NCBI RefSeq assembly: GCF_004342175.1
Contig: NZ_SMAO01000009.1
Location: 155,153-204,783, forward strand
Source: Thiobaca trueperi
GTDB taxonomy: Bacteria > Pseudomonadota > Gammaproteobacteria > Chromatiales > Chromatiaceae
Direction: 5' to 3'
DNA: 49,631 nt
Shown: positions 26,031-34,966 of the stretch, in pieces
How positions within the stretch are numbered: the stretch's first letter is position 1
Layout: each line of letters starts with the position of its first letter
Notes under the pieces: model-generated
What the model was told of the DNA's origin: nothing
The model's input: the letters and a program-made list of their open reading frames with translations, nothing else
Databases searched by the model: none
Position numbers and translations under genes: made by a program

Positions 26031-27484
26031 TGCACGCGCTGCTGTCGGTCGCGCATATCCTGGGGCGTCTGCTGATGGTCTTCAGCATCGCCTATGTCAT
26101 GCCGATTGTCTGCGCGCTCATCTATCGTGACGGCACCCTGCTGACCTTCATCGTCAGTCTGCTGGCCTGTCTGCTGGCGGGCGGTGTGCTGACGCTGGCG
26201 ACCCAGGCGTATCAGCGGGAGCTGAAGGCGCGTGATGGCTTTATCCTGGTGGCCCTGGCCTGGATCCTGATGTCCAGCATCGCTACTGTGCCGCTCCTGC
26301 TGCATCAGCCGATGTCCTTCACTGACGCCTTCTTCGAGACCATGTCGGGTCTGACCACGACCGGGGCGACCGTCATGGTTGGACTCGACACCCTGGAGCC
26401 GTCGGTCAATCTCTGGCGCCATGCGCTCAACTGGCTGGGCGGGATGGGCATCATCGTGCTGGCGGTCGCCATCCTGCCCATGCTCGGCGTCGGTGGCATG
26501 CAGTTGTTTCGCGCCGAGGTGCCCGGCCCGATCAAGGACGCCAAACTCACCGCCCGCATCGCCGACACCGCCGCCGTGCTCTGGGGCGTCTATTTCATGA
26601 TGACGCTGGCCTGCGCCCTGAGTCTCCGCTGGACCGGCATGGGCTGGTTCGACGCCATCTGTCACGCCTTCGCGGCCCTGAGCCTGGGCGGCTTCTCGAC
26701 CCGCGACGCCAGTGTCGGCGCCTTCGACTCACCCGCCATTGAGGCGGTGCTGATCGTCTTCATGGTGCTGGCGGCGCTCAATTTCGCGACCCATTTCACC
26801 GTCTGGCGTGAGCGCAGTCTGCGGCCCTACTGGCGCGATGCGGAGGTGCGGGGGGTTCTGGCGGTGCTCTTTCTCAGTTGTCTCGGCTGCACCGTCTATC
26901 TCTGGTGGGGTGGTGTCTATGACAGTTTCTGGACCGTCCTGCGCCATGTCAGCTTCAACCTGACCTCGATTGCCACCGACTGCGGCTTTGTCAGCACGGA
27001 CTATGCGCTGTGGCCCATCTTCGTGCCCTTCTGGATGCTGTTTCTGTCTTCGATCACCGCCAGTTCCGGCTCCACCGGCGCCGGGATCAAGATGATCCGC
27101 ACCCTGATCCTGGTGCGTCAGAGTGGGCGTGAACTCACCCGACTGCTTCATCCTAACCTCGCCGCCCCGGTCACCATCAGCGGCATCCCCATCCCCAACC
27201 GGGTGGTCGTCGCCATTCTCGGCTTCATCTTTCTGTATTTCATGAGCATTGTGGCGATGACCTTTCTGCTCATTCTCGGTGGACTGGATTTCATCTCGGC
27301 CTTCACCGCCGTCATCGCCTGCATCAACAACGCCGGACCGGGGCTGGGCCTAGTCGGGCCGGCAACCAATTACGGCAGTCTCTCGGATTACGAGATCTGG
27401 GTGCTGAGTTTCACGATGCTGCTCGGACGGCTGGAAGTCTTCTCGCTGCTGATCCTCTTCACGCCGCAGTTCTGGCGCAAATGA
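26030..27484 (+). CDS. trkH: Trk potassium uptake membrane subunit TrkH
   Basis: TrkH is the potassium-conducting membrane protein. The 484-residue product has four pseudo-repeats with selectivity-filter-like loops, for example LTTTGATV near residue 110, SLGGFSTRD near 222, TASSGSTGAGIKM near 344 and NNAGPGLGLVG near 433. The loop glycines, which line the filter, are all present. Its ATG shares one base with the trkA stop. moeB converges on it 46 bases downstream. Confidence 0.95.
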   Translation: MHALLSVAHILGRLLMVFSIAYVMPIVCALIYRDGTLLTFIVSLLACLLAGGVLTLATQAYQRELKARDGFILVALAWILMSSIATVPLLLHQPMSFTDAFFETMSGLTTTGATVMVGLDTLEPSVNLWRHALNWLGGMGIIVLAVAILPMLGVGGMQLFRAEVPGPIKDAKLTARIADTAAVLWGVYFMMTLACALSLRWTGMGWFDAICHAFAALSLGGFSTRDASVGAFDSPAIEAVLIVFMVLAALNFATHFTVWRERSLRPYWRDAEVRGVLAVLFLSCLGCTVYLWWGGVYDSFWTVLRHVSFNLTSIATDCGFVSTDYALWPIFVPFWMLFLSSITASSGSTGAGIKMIRTLILVRQSGRELTRLLHPNLAAPVTISGIPIPNRVVVAILGFIFLYFMSIVAMTFLLILGGLDFISAFTAVIACINNAGPGLGLVGPATNYGSLSDYEIWVLSFTMLLGRLEVFSLLILFTPQFWRK

Positions 27485-27530
27485 TCCTCCGCCGGGTGGC
27501 GCCAGGGTTGCCCCTGACTCTTGCCGTCAT

Positions 27531-28277
27531 TCAGACGCGCCCGGAACAGACCGGGCAGTCCGGATCGACCGGCAGACGCAGGCGGCGCCAGTCCATGGTC
27601 GCGGCATCGAGCAGCAGCAGACGCCCGAACAGGGGCGTACCCAGTCCGGTCAGGATCTTGATGGCCTCGGTTGCCTGGACGCTGCCGATGATGCCCACCA
27701 GCGGCGCCAGAACGCCATTGGCCGTGCAGGTCTCATCGAGATGGCCGTCCTGCGGATAGAGACATTGATAGCAGGGATCGCCGGGGCGACCCGAGAAGGC
27801 CGTGACCTGACCCTCAAGCCGGATTGCCGCACCTGAAACGAGCGGGACGCGGGCGGTGACACAGGCGGCGTTGACGGCGAAGCGGGTCGCGAAGTTATCG
27901 CAGCCGTCCACCACCAGATCCACCTCGGCGACCAGTTCCGCCAGCCGCCCGGCGGTCAGGCGCTGGTTGACCGGGATCAGCTCCACCTCGGGGTTCAGCG
28001 CACGCAGTGCGAGACAGGCCGAATCGGTCTTCGGCGTTCCGATGCGCTCGGTCGTGTGGAGAATCTGACGTTGCAGATTGGAGAGATCGACCGCATCGAA
28101 GTCGGCCAGCAGCAGCCGCCCGACCCCGGCGGCAGCCAGATAGAGTGCGACAGGCGAGCCCAGTCCACCGAGCCCGACGACCAGCACGCTGGCCGTCCGC
28201 AGACGTTCCTGTCCGGCGATATCGAAGTTTGGCAGCAGAATCTGGCGACTGTAGCGCAGCAGTTGGGCGTCGTTCAT
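27531..28277 (-). CDS. moeB: HesA/MoeB/ThiF-family adenylyltransferase
   Basis: These enzymes adenylate the C-terminal glycine of a small sulfur carrier (MoaD or ThiS) for molybdopterin or thiazole synthesis. The 248-residue product has the ATP-binding VVGLGGLGSPVALYLAAAGVG, the SNLQRQ arginine motif, DGCDNFATRF, the catalytic-cysteine region ETCTANGVLAPLVG, and two zinc CxxC pairs (CYQC and CPVC). MoeB and ThiF cannot be cleanly separated without a tree; its position next to prmC rather than thi or moa genes does not decide it. It is the last gene of the leftward cluster. Confidence 0.85.
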   Translation of the reverse strand: MNDAQLLRYSRQILLPNFDIAGQERLRTASVLVVGLGGLGSPVALYLAAAGVGRLLLADFDAVDLSNLQRQILHTTERIGTPKTDSACLALRALNPEVELIPVNQRLTAGRLAELVAEVDLVVDGCDNFATRFAVNAACVTARVPLVSGAAIRLEGQVTAFSGRPGDPCYQCLYPQDGHLDETCTANGVLAPLVGIIGSVQATEAIKILTGLGTPLFGRLLLLDAATMDWRRLRLPVDPDCPVCSGRV

Positions 28278-28283
28278 GGAGCC

Positions 28284-28691
28284 TTATAAATACCGCCGCC
28301 AATGCTCGGGCCGCTCGTCGCGACAACCATGCTCGATCAGTTCGTAACGCCGGGCAAAGAGCCTCTGCGTGCTGTTGATTTCGTCGCCGCAACCGCAGTT
28401 GGCGCGCAGGGTTTCTTCCGTGTATTCGTGCAGGGCGCGTTTGACGCGGTGATAGAGTCGGTTGTCCAGATGCAGGCCGAGTTCGATCAGTGCTTCCTCG
28501 ATGTCACGCTGAGTCGTGCGCAGCACGTCGTAGCTGACACGAAGCAGAGTGGGCGAAACGGGATCGACGCTCAGGATGCCATCCAGATCGTTCAGGAAAC
28601 GCGCCGCAGCCTGCGCCTGATTTGGGTTGGGGTGAATGTCCTGAAAGGCGATTTCGCGATATTTGATGCGTTCGGCGTCTGGGGTGTCCAT
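28284..28691 (-). CDS. Hypothetical protein with HMA-like fold, 135 residues
   Basis: I cannot name this protein. Residues 30-75 (FLNDLDGILSVD ... LLRVSYDVLRTTQRDIEEAL, then IELGL) have the beta-alpha-beta rhythm of heavy-metal-associated domains but lack the CxxC metal motif. The C-terminal part carries a compact CGCGDE segment and ends in a charged, Arg-rich tail (HWRRYL). The ATG at 28691 has only a weak ribosome site. It lies seven bases upstream of moeB and 169 bases after prmC. A role in metal or sulfur handling is conceivable but is only inference. Confidence 0.7.
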   Translation of the reverse strand: MDTPDAERIKYREIAFQDIHPNPNQAQAAARFLNDLDGILSVDPVSPTLLRVSYDVLRTTQRDIEEALIELGLHLDNRLYHRVKRALHEYTEETLRANCGCGDEINSTQRLFARRYELIEHGCRDERPEHWRRYL

Positions 28692-28860
28692 GGCATCTTT
28701 TTATGTTTGGTGGCGAGTGAGAAAAGCGCGCCGAATCGTCCGTTTGACGCAACCCGGAGATCAGGCGTGCGAGTGGTACGGCTTGTCCTCGCCCCTATCC
28801 TCTACAATCCATAGGGTGTTGTCTACCGTCTTTTCCTTGCGGTGCCGACTCGATCCCAAA

Positions 28861-29724
28861 TCAGTCAGACGACTTCACTGAACCGTCATCGCCCAGCGTG
28901 ATGCGATCCTGGCCGGCCAGATCCCGCCGCGTCTCGATCCGCTGCAACCCGGCGTCCCTGAAAATCGCCCGCACGGCCGCTCCCTGGTCGTAACCGTGCT
29001 CGACCATGAGCAATCCGCCGGATCGCAGACAGCGTCGGGCATCGCGGGCGATCACGCGGATGGCGTCCAGTCCGTCTCCTTCCGGGGTTAGCGCCGGGCG
29101 GGGCTCGAAGCGCAGATCGCCCCGCTGAAGGTGCGGATCGTCGCCTGCGATATAGGGCGGGTTGGCAAGAATGGCATCCAGGCTGTCCGGCGCAAAGGCC
29201 GCGAGCCAGTTGGCATGCAGGACACTGACCCGGTCGAGATGCAGGGCGCGGAAATTGTCGTGCGCGACCGCCAGGGCCGACGCCGAGCGGTCGGTTGCGA
29301 TCAGTTGCCAGCCGGGGCGTTCGCTTGCCAGGGCGGCGGCAATGGCGCCGCTGCCGGTGCCGAGATCCGCGATGCGCAGCGGGGCGTCGGCAGCGAGCCG
29401 CACCAGCGCCGTTTCCACCAGCAGTTCGGTCTCGGGACGGGGAATGAGCGTCGCGGGCGTGACCCGCAGGTCGAGCGTCCAGAATCCCTGCCGGCCACGC
29501 AGATAGGCGATGGGCTCGCCGTCCAGGCGGCGGGCGAGCAGATCATCGAAGACTGCGGCGTCCCGAGGCGCCAATTCGCGTTCAGGCCAGGCCAGCAGTG
29601 ACGCGCGCGACCAGCCGGTCGCCAGCGTCAGCAGCAGTTCGGCTTCGAGACGTGGATTCGTCTCCGGGAGTGACGCCAGGGCAATGGCGGCGCGACGTAA
29701 AATCTGGTCGGTGCGATCAGACAT
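28861..29724 (-). CDS. prmC: Peptide chain release factor N5-glutamine methyltransferase PrmC
   Basis: PrmC (HemK) methylates the GGQ glutamine of release factors RF1 and RF2. The 287-residue product has the helical N-terminal substrate domain (with LAYLRG-like IAYLRGRQGFW near residue 84), the SAM site DLGTGSGAIAAALA near 118, and the catalytic NPPY motif (ILANPPYIAGDD) near 184. The start at 29724 (MSDRTDQ) overlaps the end of menC by eight bases; the frame is open further upstream to 29847 but that lies inside menC. Confidence 0.93.
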   Translation of the reverse strand: MSDRTDQILRRAAIALASLPETNPRLEAELLLTLATGWSRASLLAWPERELAPRDAAVFDDLLARRLDGEPIAYLRGRQGFWTLDLRVTPATLIPRPETELLVETALVRLAADAPLRIADLGTGSGAIAAALASERPGWQLIATDRSASALAVAHDNFRALHLDRVSVLHANWLAAFAPDSLDAILANPPYIAGDDPHLQRGDLRFEPRPALTPEGDGLDAIRVIARDARRCLRSGGLLMVEHGYDQGAAVRAIFRDAGLQRIETRRDLAGQDRITLGDDGSVKSSD

Positions 29725-30772
29725 GGGGCGCAAATCCGGAGCCGGCTGTCCGGGGCAGGTGAATCCATCCGCCACTTGGCTGCGGTGCAGGGCCAAGGTC
29801 TTCAGCCAGCCAGCCGGCGGTCGCCAGACCATGCGGGATGGGGCCACCGATGGCGGCTGCCAGTTGCGCGGTCGGCCAGAGACCGGCGGCGCTTTCCACC
29901 AGACTGGTGACGACGACCTGGATTCCAGTCACCAGGGCGTGTTCGGCGATTAAACGGCTGCGCACCAAACCACCGATGACGGCTGGCTTGAGCACGATCC
30001 GTCGCACGCCGAGCGCGGATGGATCGAAATGTTCGCTCCAGGCCGGCAGCGATTCATCGCGCGCCAGCGGAAAGTCCGCACCCTCCTGCAAGGCGGCAAG
30101 CCGGTCGGGATCGGGGTCTTGCAGCGGCTCTTCGATGGACTCGATGGGGAGTCCGGCCAGACCATCGATCCAGCGTCTCGCGGCATCCGGGGACCAGGCA
30201 CCGTTGGCGTCGAGTCGCAGCGCGATTCCAGGCGGAAGCCGCCCGGCGAGATCAGTGAGACGGACCAGCTCGGTTGAGGGATCGTCCAGCCCGACCTTGA
30301 TCTTGAGCACCTTGAAACCCGCCTCGCAGGCCATCTGGAGATCCGCCGGGGTGATCCGTTCGAGCGGGCCGAGCATGGCGTTCACCGGCACCTGATCCTC
30401 AGCCCTGTCCGCAAGCCAGCGGCGCAGCGGCAGATCCAGGCGTCGGCTGTTCAGATCGCAGAGCGCGCAATCCAGGGCAAAACGGGTGGCGGGGGTCGCC
30501 GCCAGAGCGTCACTCATCTCCATCAGACAGTTGTCGGGCGTCCGGCCAGCGACACAGGTCTGCAACCGGCAGAGTGCATTCCAGGCGGCATCCGTGGTCT
30601 CGGTCCCGGCGGCTGGAAGAGGCGCGCAGTCGCCGAAACCATGCAGCCCCCCGGCGCTGATCTCCAGAAGCCAGCCGCGCCGCCGGTCGAAGCCGCCGCG
30701 CGCACTGCCCCAGGCCCGGCGCAGCGGCAGATCGTAGGGATGGATCCGCAGTCGCTCGATCAGTTGATTCAA
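29717..30772 (-). CDS. menC: o-Succinylbenzoate synthase MenC
   Basis: MenC dehydrates SHCHC to o-succinylbenzoate in menaquinone synthesis. The 351-residue enolase-superfamily protein has the KxK acid-base pair in VLKIKVGLDD, the metal ligands in LDANGAWSP, IEEPLQDPD and ARDESLPA, and the second catalytic Lys in VLKPAVIGG. The start appears to be a TTG at 30772 inside a TTGA overlap with the menA stop, since no ATG or GTG lies nearby. It is the third men gene in this leftward operon. Confidence 0.92.
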   Translation of the reverse strand: MNQLIERLRIHPYDLPLRRAWGSARGGFDRRRGWLLEISAGGLHGFGDCAPLPAAGTETTDAAWNALCRLQTCVAGRTPDNCLMEMSDALAATPATRFALDCALCDLNSRRLDLPLRRWLADRAEDQVPVNAMLGPLERITPADLQMACEAGFKVLKIKVGLDDPSTELVRLTDLAGRLPPGIALRLDANGAWSPDAARRWIDGLAGLPIESIEEPLQDPDPDRLAALQEGADFPLARDESLPAWSEHFDPSALGVRRIVLKPAVIGGLVRSRLIAEHALVTGIQVVVTSLVESAAGLWPTAQLAAAIGGPIPHGLATAGWLAEDLGPAPQPSGGWIHLPRTAGSGFAPHV

Positions 30773-31665
30773 GGGAGCAGAAAACCAAGAACCATCAGGA
30801 CCACAAGCACGACCTGAAAGAGCGCCGTTCTGGCAAGCTGCACATTGAGCGCCGCGCCGTCAGTCCCGCGAAACAGGCCAAGGCTCAGGATGATGGCGAG
30901 TGGCAACGCGGCCAGCAGCGGCCAGCCGGCGCCAGGCAGGCCGGCAAACATCAGAATGGGAACCGGCGCCAGCAGCAGCAGCGCATAGAGGAAGCGGGCG
31001 CGCGAACGGCCCAGATAATGACAGAGTGTGCGGCGACCGGCGGCAGAGTCGGTCTCCAGATCGCGGTAATTGTTGACCAGCAGCACGGCGGCGGCAGGCA
31101 GCCCAAGCGCGAATCCGGTCAGCAGCGGATGCCAGCCGAAGGTGAGCGCCTGAAGATAATAGCTGCCGCCCACCGCCGCCATGCCGAAAAAGAGCAGCAC
31201 ATGGATCTCACCGAAAGGGCCATAGGCGATGGGGCGTGGACCGCTGGTATAGGCGTAACCGGCGGCCAACGACGCCAGCCCGATGACCAGGATCGGCCAG
31301 CCTCCGCGCACGAGCAGCAACAGCCCGAGCAGAAACGCCAGGGCGAACATGAGATGAGCCGCTGTCTTGACCTGCCGCGCGCTGAACCAACCCTGAGCCG
31401 TCGCGCGTGGCGGACCGAGCCGGTCGGGGGTATCCGTGCCACGCTCGAAGTCTGCGGCATCGTTGTGCAGATTGGTGCCGATCTGGATCGCCATCGCTGC
31501 CAGCAGGGTGCAGAGTGCCGTCATGAGCGCGAGCTGCCCGGTTTCGGCGAAGGCCAGTGCGATGCCGGCGAGCACCGGGGCGAGGGTGAGCGGCAGGGTT
31601 TTGGGACGTGCGGCCAGGAGCCAGCGGGTCAGCGGGGTTAAGGGTGAGAGTACCTGTTCAGACAT
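30769..31665 (-). CDS. menA: 1,4-dihydroxy-2-naphthoate polyprenyltransferase MenA
   Basis: MenA attaches the polyprenyl tail to DHNA, the membrane step of menaquinone synthesis. The 298-residue protein (from MSEQVLSPL) is highly hydrophobic with about eight to nine helices. It carries the UbiA-family aspartate motif [15 protein letters not shown] and a second motif [17 protein letters not shown], which bind the magnesium-diphosphate group. The start is uncertain: ATG at 31665, or a TTG at 31704 that overlaps the upstream HEPN-gene stop as TTGA, the same arrangement seen for menC. Confidence 0.92.
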   Translation of the reverse strand: MSEQVLSPLTPLTRWLLAARPKTLPLTLAPVLAGIALAFAETGQLALMTALCTLLAAMAIQIGTNLHNDAADFERGTDTPDRLGPPRATAQGWFSARQVKTAAHLMFALAFLLGLLLLVRGGWPILVIGLASLAAGYAYTSGPRPIAYGPFGEIHVLLFFGMAAVGGSYYLQALTFGWHPLLTGFALGLPAAAVLLVNNYRDLETDSAAGRRTLCHYLGRSRARFLYALLLLAPVPILMFAGLPGAGWPLLAALPLAIILSLGLFRGTDGAALNVQLARTALFQVVLVVLMVLGFLLP

Positions 31666-31700
31666 GGGGTGCTTGAGTCGATGAGTGATGGGCGAATCGT

Positions 31701-32132
31701 TCAACAGCCTGTCCGTCCGGGCATGTCCCCAGTCAGCGTTTCAGGCATCCGCGTCAAAACAAATGCCACCACAGCCTCGGCCAGGGTGATGGCTTCGGCG
31801 ACATCGGACTGCTCAGGATCCAGCATATCGCCCGGATAGCGAAAAGCGGTCGCGAACGGGATCAAGACCTCGGTGGCCTCGGCAAGCATGCCAAACTCTG
31901 TATCCAGGGATTCGCATTCAGCCAGTAACGGGGCTAGTAAATGCGTTTTGCGGAAGGGAATATCGTGCAGCAGCAGATAGTCCTTCAGGGCTTTTTCCGC
32001 CGCCTGTTGGCAGTGATAGGCTGCCGTGTCGAGAAGAGGCGGTGAGTCCGTGTAGAGGCGGCGTGCCGAGCGCAGATCATGGTTTGCCTTGGTCATCCAC
32101 TGATGGATGAGGAGCGCCTGATGCTCATCCAT
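31701..32132 (-). CDS. HEPN-domain protein (HepT-like toxin candidate)
   Basis: The 143-residue all-helical product matches the HEPN family: MTKANHDLRSARRL, the AAYHCQQAAEKALKDYLL core near residue 40, and FRKTHLLAPLL near 60. Such proteins pair with a minimal nucleotidyltransferase encoded just upstream, as here, with an eight-base overlap. In MntA-HepT systems the HEPN partner is an RNase neutralised by AMPylation. I see only R-x2-H (RKTH), not the R-x4-6-H catalytic motif, so RNase activity is uncertain. The pair lies between menB and menA in the same direction. Confidence 0.85.
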   Translation of the reverse strand: MDEHQALLIHQWMTKANHDLRSARRLYTDSPPLLDTAAYHCQQAAEKALKDYLLLHDIPFRKTHLLAPLLAECESLDTEFGMLAEATEVLIPFATAFRYPGDMLDPEQSDVAEAITLAEAVVAFVLTRMPETLTGDMPGRTGC

Positions 32133-32460
32133 GCAGAACCTGTCCCTGCTCCATCGCCTGACGCTCTAATGATGTGGGTGTCAGCGCCGCGCGCGACATT
32201 TCATCACGGGTTCGCACAACCACCTCGATCGGCAGGCGAATGCCGCGCAGGCTGCGATAGATCTCCCGCGCACGCCGATACATCGGCTGATTCGTTGCTT
32301 TGAGCACAACCAGAAGGTCGATATCGCTATCTTCGGTCGGATGTCCCCAGGCCTGCGATCCAAACAGCAGAATCTGTTCGGGCTCAACCGCCTGCACGAT
32401 GCGGCGCACCGCCTCGGCCAACAAATCAGAATCGATGTTTTGCACGTCATCAAACCCCAC
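32125..32460 (-). CDS. Minimal nucleotidyltransferase (MntA-like antitoxin candidate)
   Basis: The 111-residue product has the DNA polymerase beta-type nucleotidyltransferase motif GSQAWGHPTEDSDIDLLVVL: GS followed by the DxD metal pair, with another acidic position expected in the PIEVVV strand. That is the layout of MntA-type antitoxins that AMPylate HEPN partners. The start is GTG at 32460, directly abutting the menB stop, or GTG at 32445 (MQNIDSDLL), which fits family length slightly better; neither has a strong ribosome site. The overlap with the HEPN gene implies coupled translation. Confidence 0.88.
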   Translation of the reverse strand: MGFDDVQNIDSDLLAEAVRRIVQAVEPEQILLFGSQAWGHPTEDSDIDLLVVLKATNQPMYRRAREIYRSLRGIRLPIEVVVRTRDEMSRAALTPTSLERQAMEQGQVLHG

Positions 32461-33321
<861 letters not shown>

Positions 33322-33418
33322 GTTCTCTAAAGACACCTCTGTACCTCATTGGATGGAAATCGGACGCGGGATTCTAGCCGCAAACGCACGCCGATTGACG
33401 ATCCGGGTGAGTCACGGC

Positions 33419-34312
33419 TCAACCCAGCAGTCCGGATTGATGCAGGAATGTCCCGATCGCCGTCACAAAGGCATCCGGCCTTTCTTCCTGCGGGAGATGA
33501 CCGCAATCGGGGATGATCTCCAGGACCGCGCCGGGCAATTCATTGGCCAGACGCACGCTTTCTTCGGGCTTCACCGCCCGATCATGCTCGCCAGTCACGA
33601 CCAGCGTCGGGAGCGACAGCGACTGGAGCCGGGTGTCCAGACCAAGGTGTCGGGTCGCCAGAAACAATTCAAAAAAGGCTTGATCCCAGGGGCCGATCAT
33701 GAAATCGGCCTTGATGGTGGCGAGCATGGCATCGGACAGCCGCTCCTGTCGAAACCAGAACTTGCGGATCGCCTTGTCGTAAAGTCTGGCGATCATGACC
33801 TTCATGAGGCGCGAAAACAGGGGGCGCAGTCCCTTCATGACGGCGAGCATGGGCGTCGGCACCTGACTGGTCGCATAGCCGCTGTAGATCATGGGGCCGA
33901 CCAGCACCAGTCCGCGCACCCGCTCGGGATGCCGCAGCGCGGTCAGCAGGGCGATGGTGCCGCCGGTGGAGTTGCCGATCAGGATCGCCTGCTCGAAACC
34001 CAGCTTGTCGATCAGGGCCGCCACCAGATCGCTCTGGGCATCCGCGCTGTAGAGCGCGTCGCCTTTGCCCTTGGGGAGCGGGCGCGAGGTCAGGCCGCAG
34101 ACCGGACGGTCGAAGGCTACCACGGTTGCCTGTTCCGCCAGCGGCTGTATGACCTGACTCCAGGAACGCAGACTCAGAAAACTGCCATGCAGCAGGAGAA
34201 TCAGCGTCGGGCCGCTGCCGAGCCGTTTGTAATGAATCCTGAAGCCGTTGGCGTCGAGAAACTGGCTGTCAGGATCGGCGAGCCGGTTTTGTAACGATTC
34301 AAAGTTGTCCAT
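33419..34312 (-). CDS. Alpha/beta-fold hydrolase
   Basis: The 297-residue protein has a complete alpha/beta-hydrolase triad. The nucleophile Ser is in IGNSTGGTIALL near residue 117, the acid in VTGEHDRAV near 240, and the His in PDCGHLPQEERP near 268. The oxyanion motif LLLHGSFLS is near 40. It precedes menB by about 100 bases in the same direction. MenH, the SHCHC synthase, belongs to this fold, but the nucleophile context GNSTGG differs from what I recall for MenH, so the substrate is open. It may be a haloperoxidase- or lactonase-type esterase. Confidence 0.88.
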   Translation of the reverse strand: MDNFESLQNRLADPDSQFLDANGFRIHYKRLGSGPTLILLLHGSFLSLRSWSQVIQPLAEQATVVAFDRPVCGLTSRPLPKGKGDALYSADAQSDLVAALIDKLGFEQAILIGNSTGGTIALLTALRHPERVRGLVLVGPMIYSGYATSQVPTPMLAVMKGLRPLFSRLMKVMIARLYDKAIRKFWFRQERLSDAMLATIKADFMIGPWDQAFFELFLATRHLGLDTRLQSLSLPTLVVTGEHDRAVKPEESVRLANELPGAVLEIIPDCGHLPQEERPDAFVTAIGTFLHQSGLLG

Positions 34313-34342
34313 GCGGGGTGGATACCTGCTGTCGTGGCCGGG

Positions 34343-34708
34343 TTAATCGTATTCGATATATTTGAAACGGGGATCGTCCGGCGTGCCTTCCAGTGCGCTG
34401 TCAGGAGCGGGCCGCCACATCAGCAGGTCCTCGATCCGGCGCGCCAGTTCGAAATCGCGGTCGGTGACGCCCTTGACGCTGTGGGTCGAGAGTTTGACCG
34501 TCACGCTGTCGTAGGAAACGGCAAGATCGGGGTGATGCCAGGCGGCCTCGGCGAGATGTCCGACAGCATTGACCGCCATCAGCGTGCCTTTCCAGCCGCC
34601 GGTGCGGTACTGACGGCAGAGCTGCCCGTCTTCATAGCGCCAGTGCGGGAGTTCGGTCTGAATCCGGCGCCGGATGTCTTCCGGGTCATGGGGCTGTGTG
34701 GTGGACAT
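34343..34708 (-). CDS. phhB: 4a-hydroxytetrahydrobiopterin dehydratase (pterin-4a-carbinolamine dehydratase)
   Basis: The enzyme recycles the pterin cofactor; a second copy role in molybdopterin chemistry has been proposed for bacteria without phenylalanine hydroxylase. The 121-residue product carries the family motif AEAAWHHPDLAVSYDSVTV (paired His and Asp) and THSVKGVTDRDFELARRIE. It is slightly longer than the minimal family member because of a C-terminal extension rich in Pro and Asp. It starts at ATG 34708 and lies 30 bases upstream of the hydrolase gene. Confidence 0.93.
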   Translation of the reverse strand: MSTTQPHDPEDIRRRIQTELPHWRYEDGQLCRQYRTGGWKGTLMAVNAVGHLAEAAWHHPDLAVSYDSVTVKLSTHSVKGVTDRDFELARRIEDLLMWRPAPDSALEGTPDDPRFKYIEYD

Positions 34709-34727
34709 GATCCTCGCCTCATTGAAT

Positions 34728-34757
34728 GGACAGGATTAACAGGATGGACAGGATTTT
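34728..34757. repeat. ACAGGATT-type 9-bp degenerate array, copy 1
   Basis: GACAGGATT, AACAGGATG and GACAGGATT follow each other head to tail, ending in a T run. Related arrays lie at 38014-38040, 39717-39785 and 45671-45775, all intergenic. Here the array directly precedes an inverted pair of TTAAACCGCG elements, as it does at 38014. Confidence 0.85.
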
Positions 34758-34764
34758 TAAATCA

Positions 34765-34851
34765 TTAAACCGCGTCCAGTGCGATAGGCGTAATTTTCAA
34801 TTTGTGTCTAGCTCTGGGGAAATCAACGACATCAGTGGAGACGCGGTTTAA
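34765..34851 (+). repeat. TTAAACCGCG element, copy B (87 bp)
   Basis: Bounded by TTAAACCGCG and CGCGGTTTAA. It starts TTAAACCGCGTCCAGTGCG and carries the TTTTCAATTTGTGT internal block. By hand alignment it matches copy D at roughly 83 percent of positions. It is paired with copy C in opposite orientation across a 21-bp AT-rich spacer. Confidence 0.85.
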
Positions 34852-34872
34852 AATTTTATATTTTTTAATATC

Positions 34873-34959
34873 TTAAACCGCGCCAGCTCCGGTAATCCTT
34901 GAGTCTGCCAGGGCCGACCCGATCCACAAAGATCGCATACCGTGCCGGGCGCGGTTTAA
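34873..34959 (-). repeat. TTAAACCGCG element, copy C (87 bp, inverted)
   Basis: Bounded by the same exact termini, but reading from the minus strand. It shares the CCCTGGCAG core and GAGCTGG end with copy A rather than with B, D and E, so it belongs to a second subgroup. It ends eight bases before the cysB stop, so it may form part of the cysB 3' end. Confidence 0.8.
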
Positions 34960-34966
34960 GCGCGGT

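Noticed and set aside
33419-34312. Assignment of the alpha/beta hydrolase as MenH
   Set aside because: Location near menB is suggestive, but the nucleophile context and the longer chain do not clearly match MenH, so only the fold is called.
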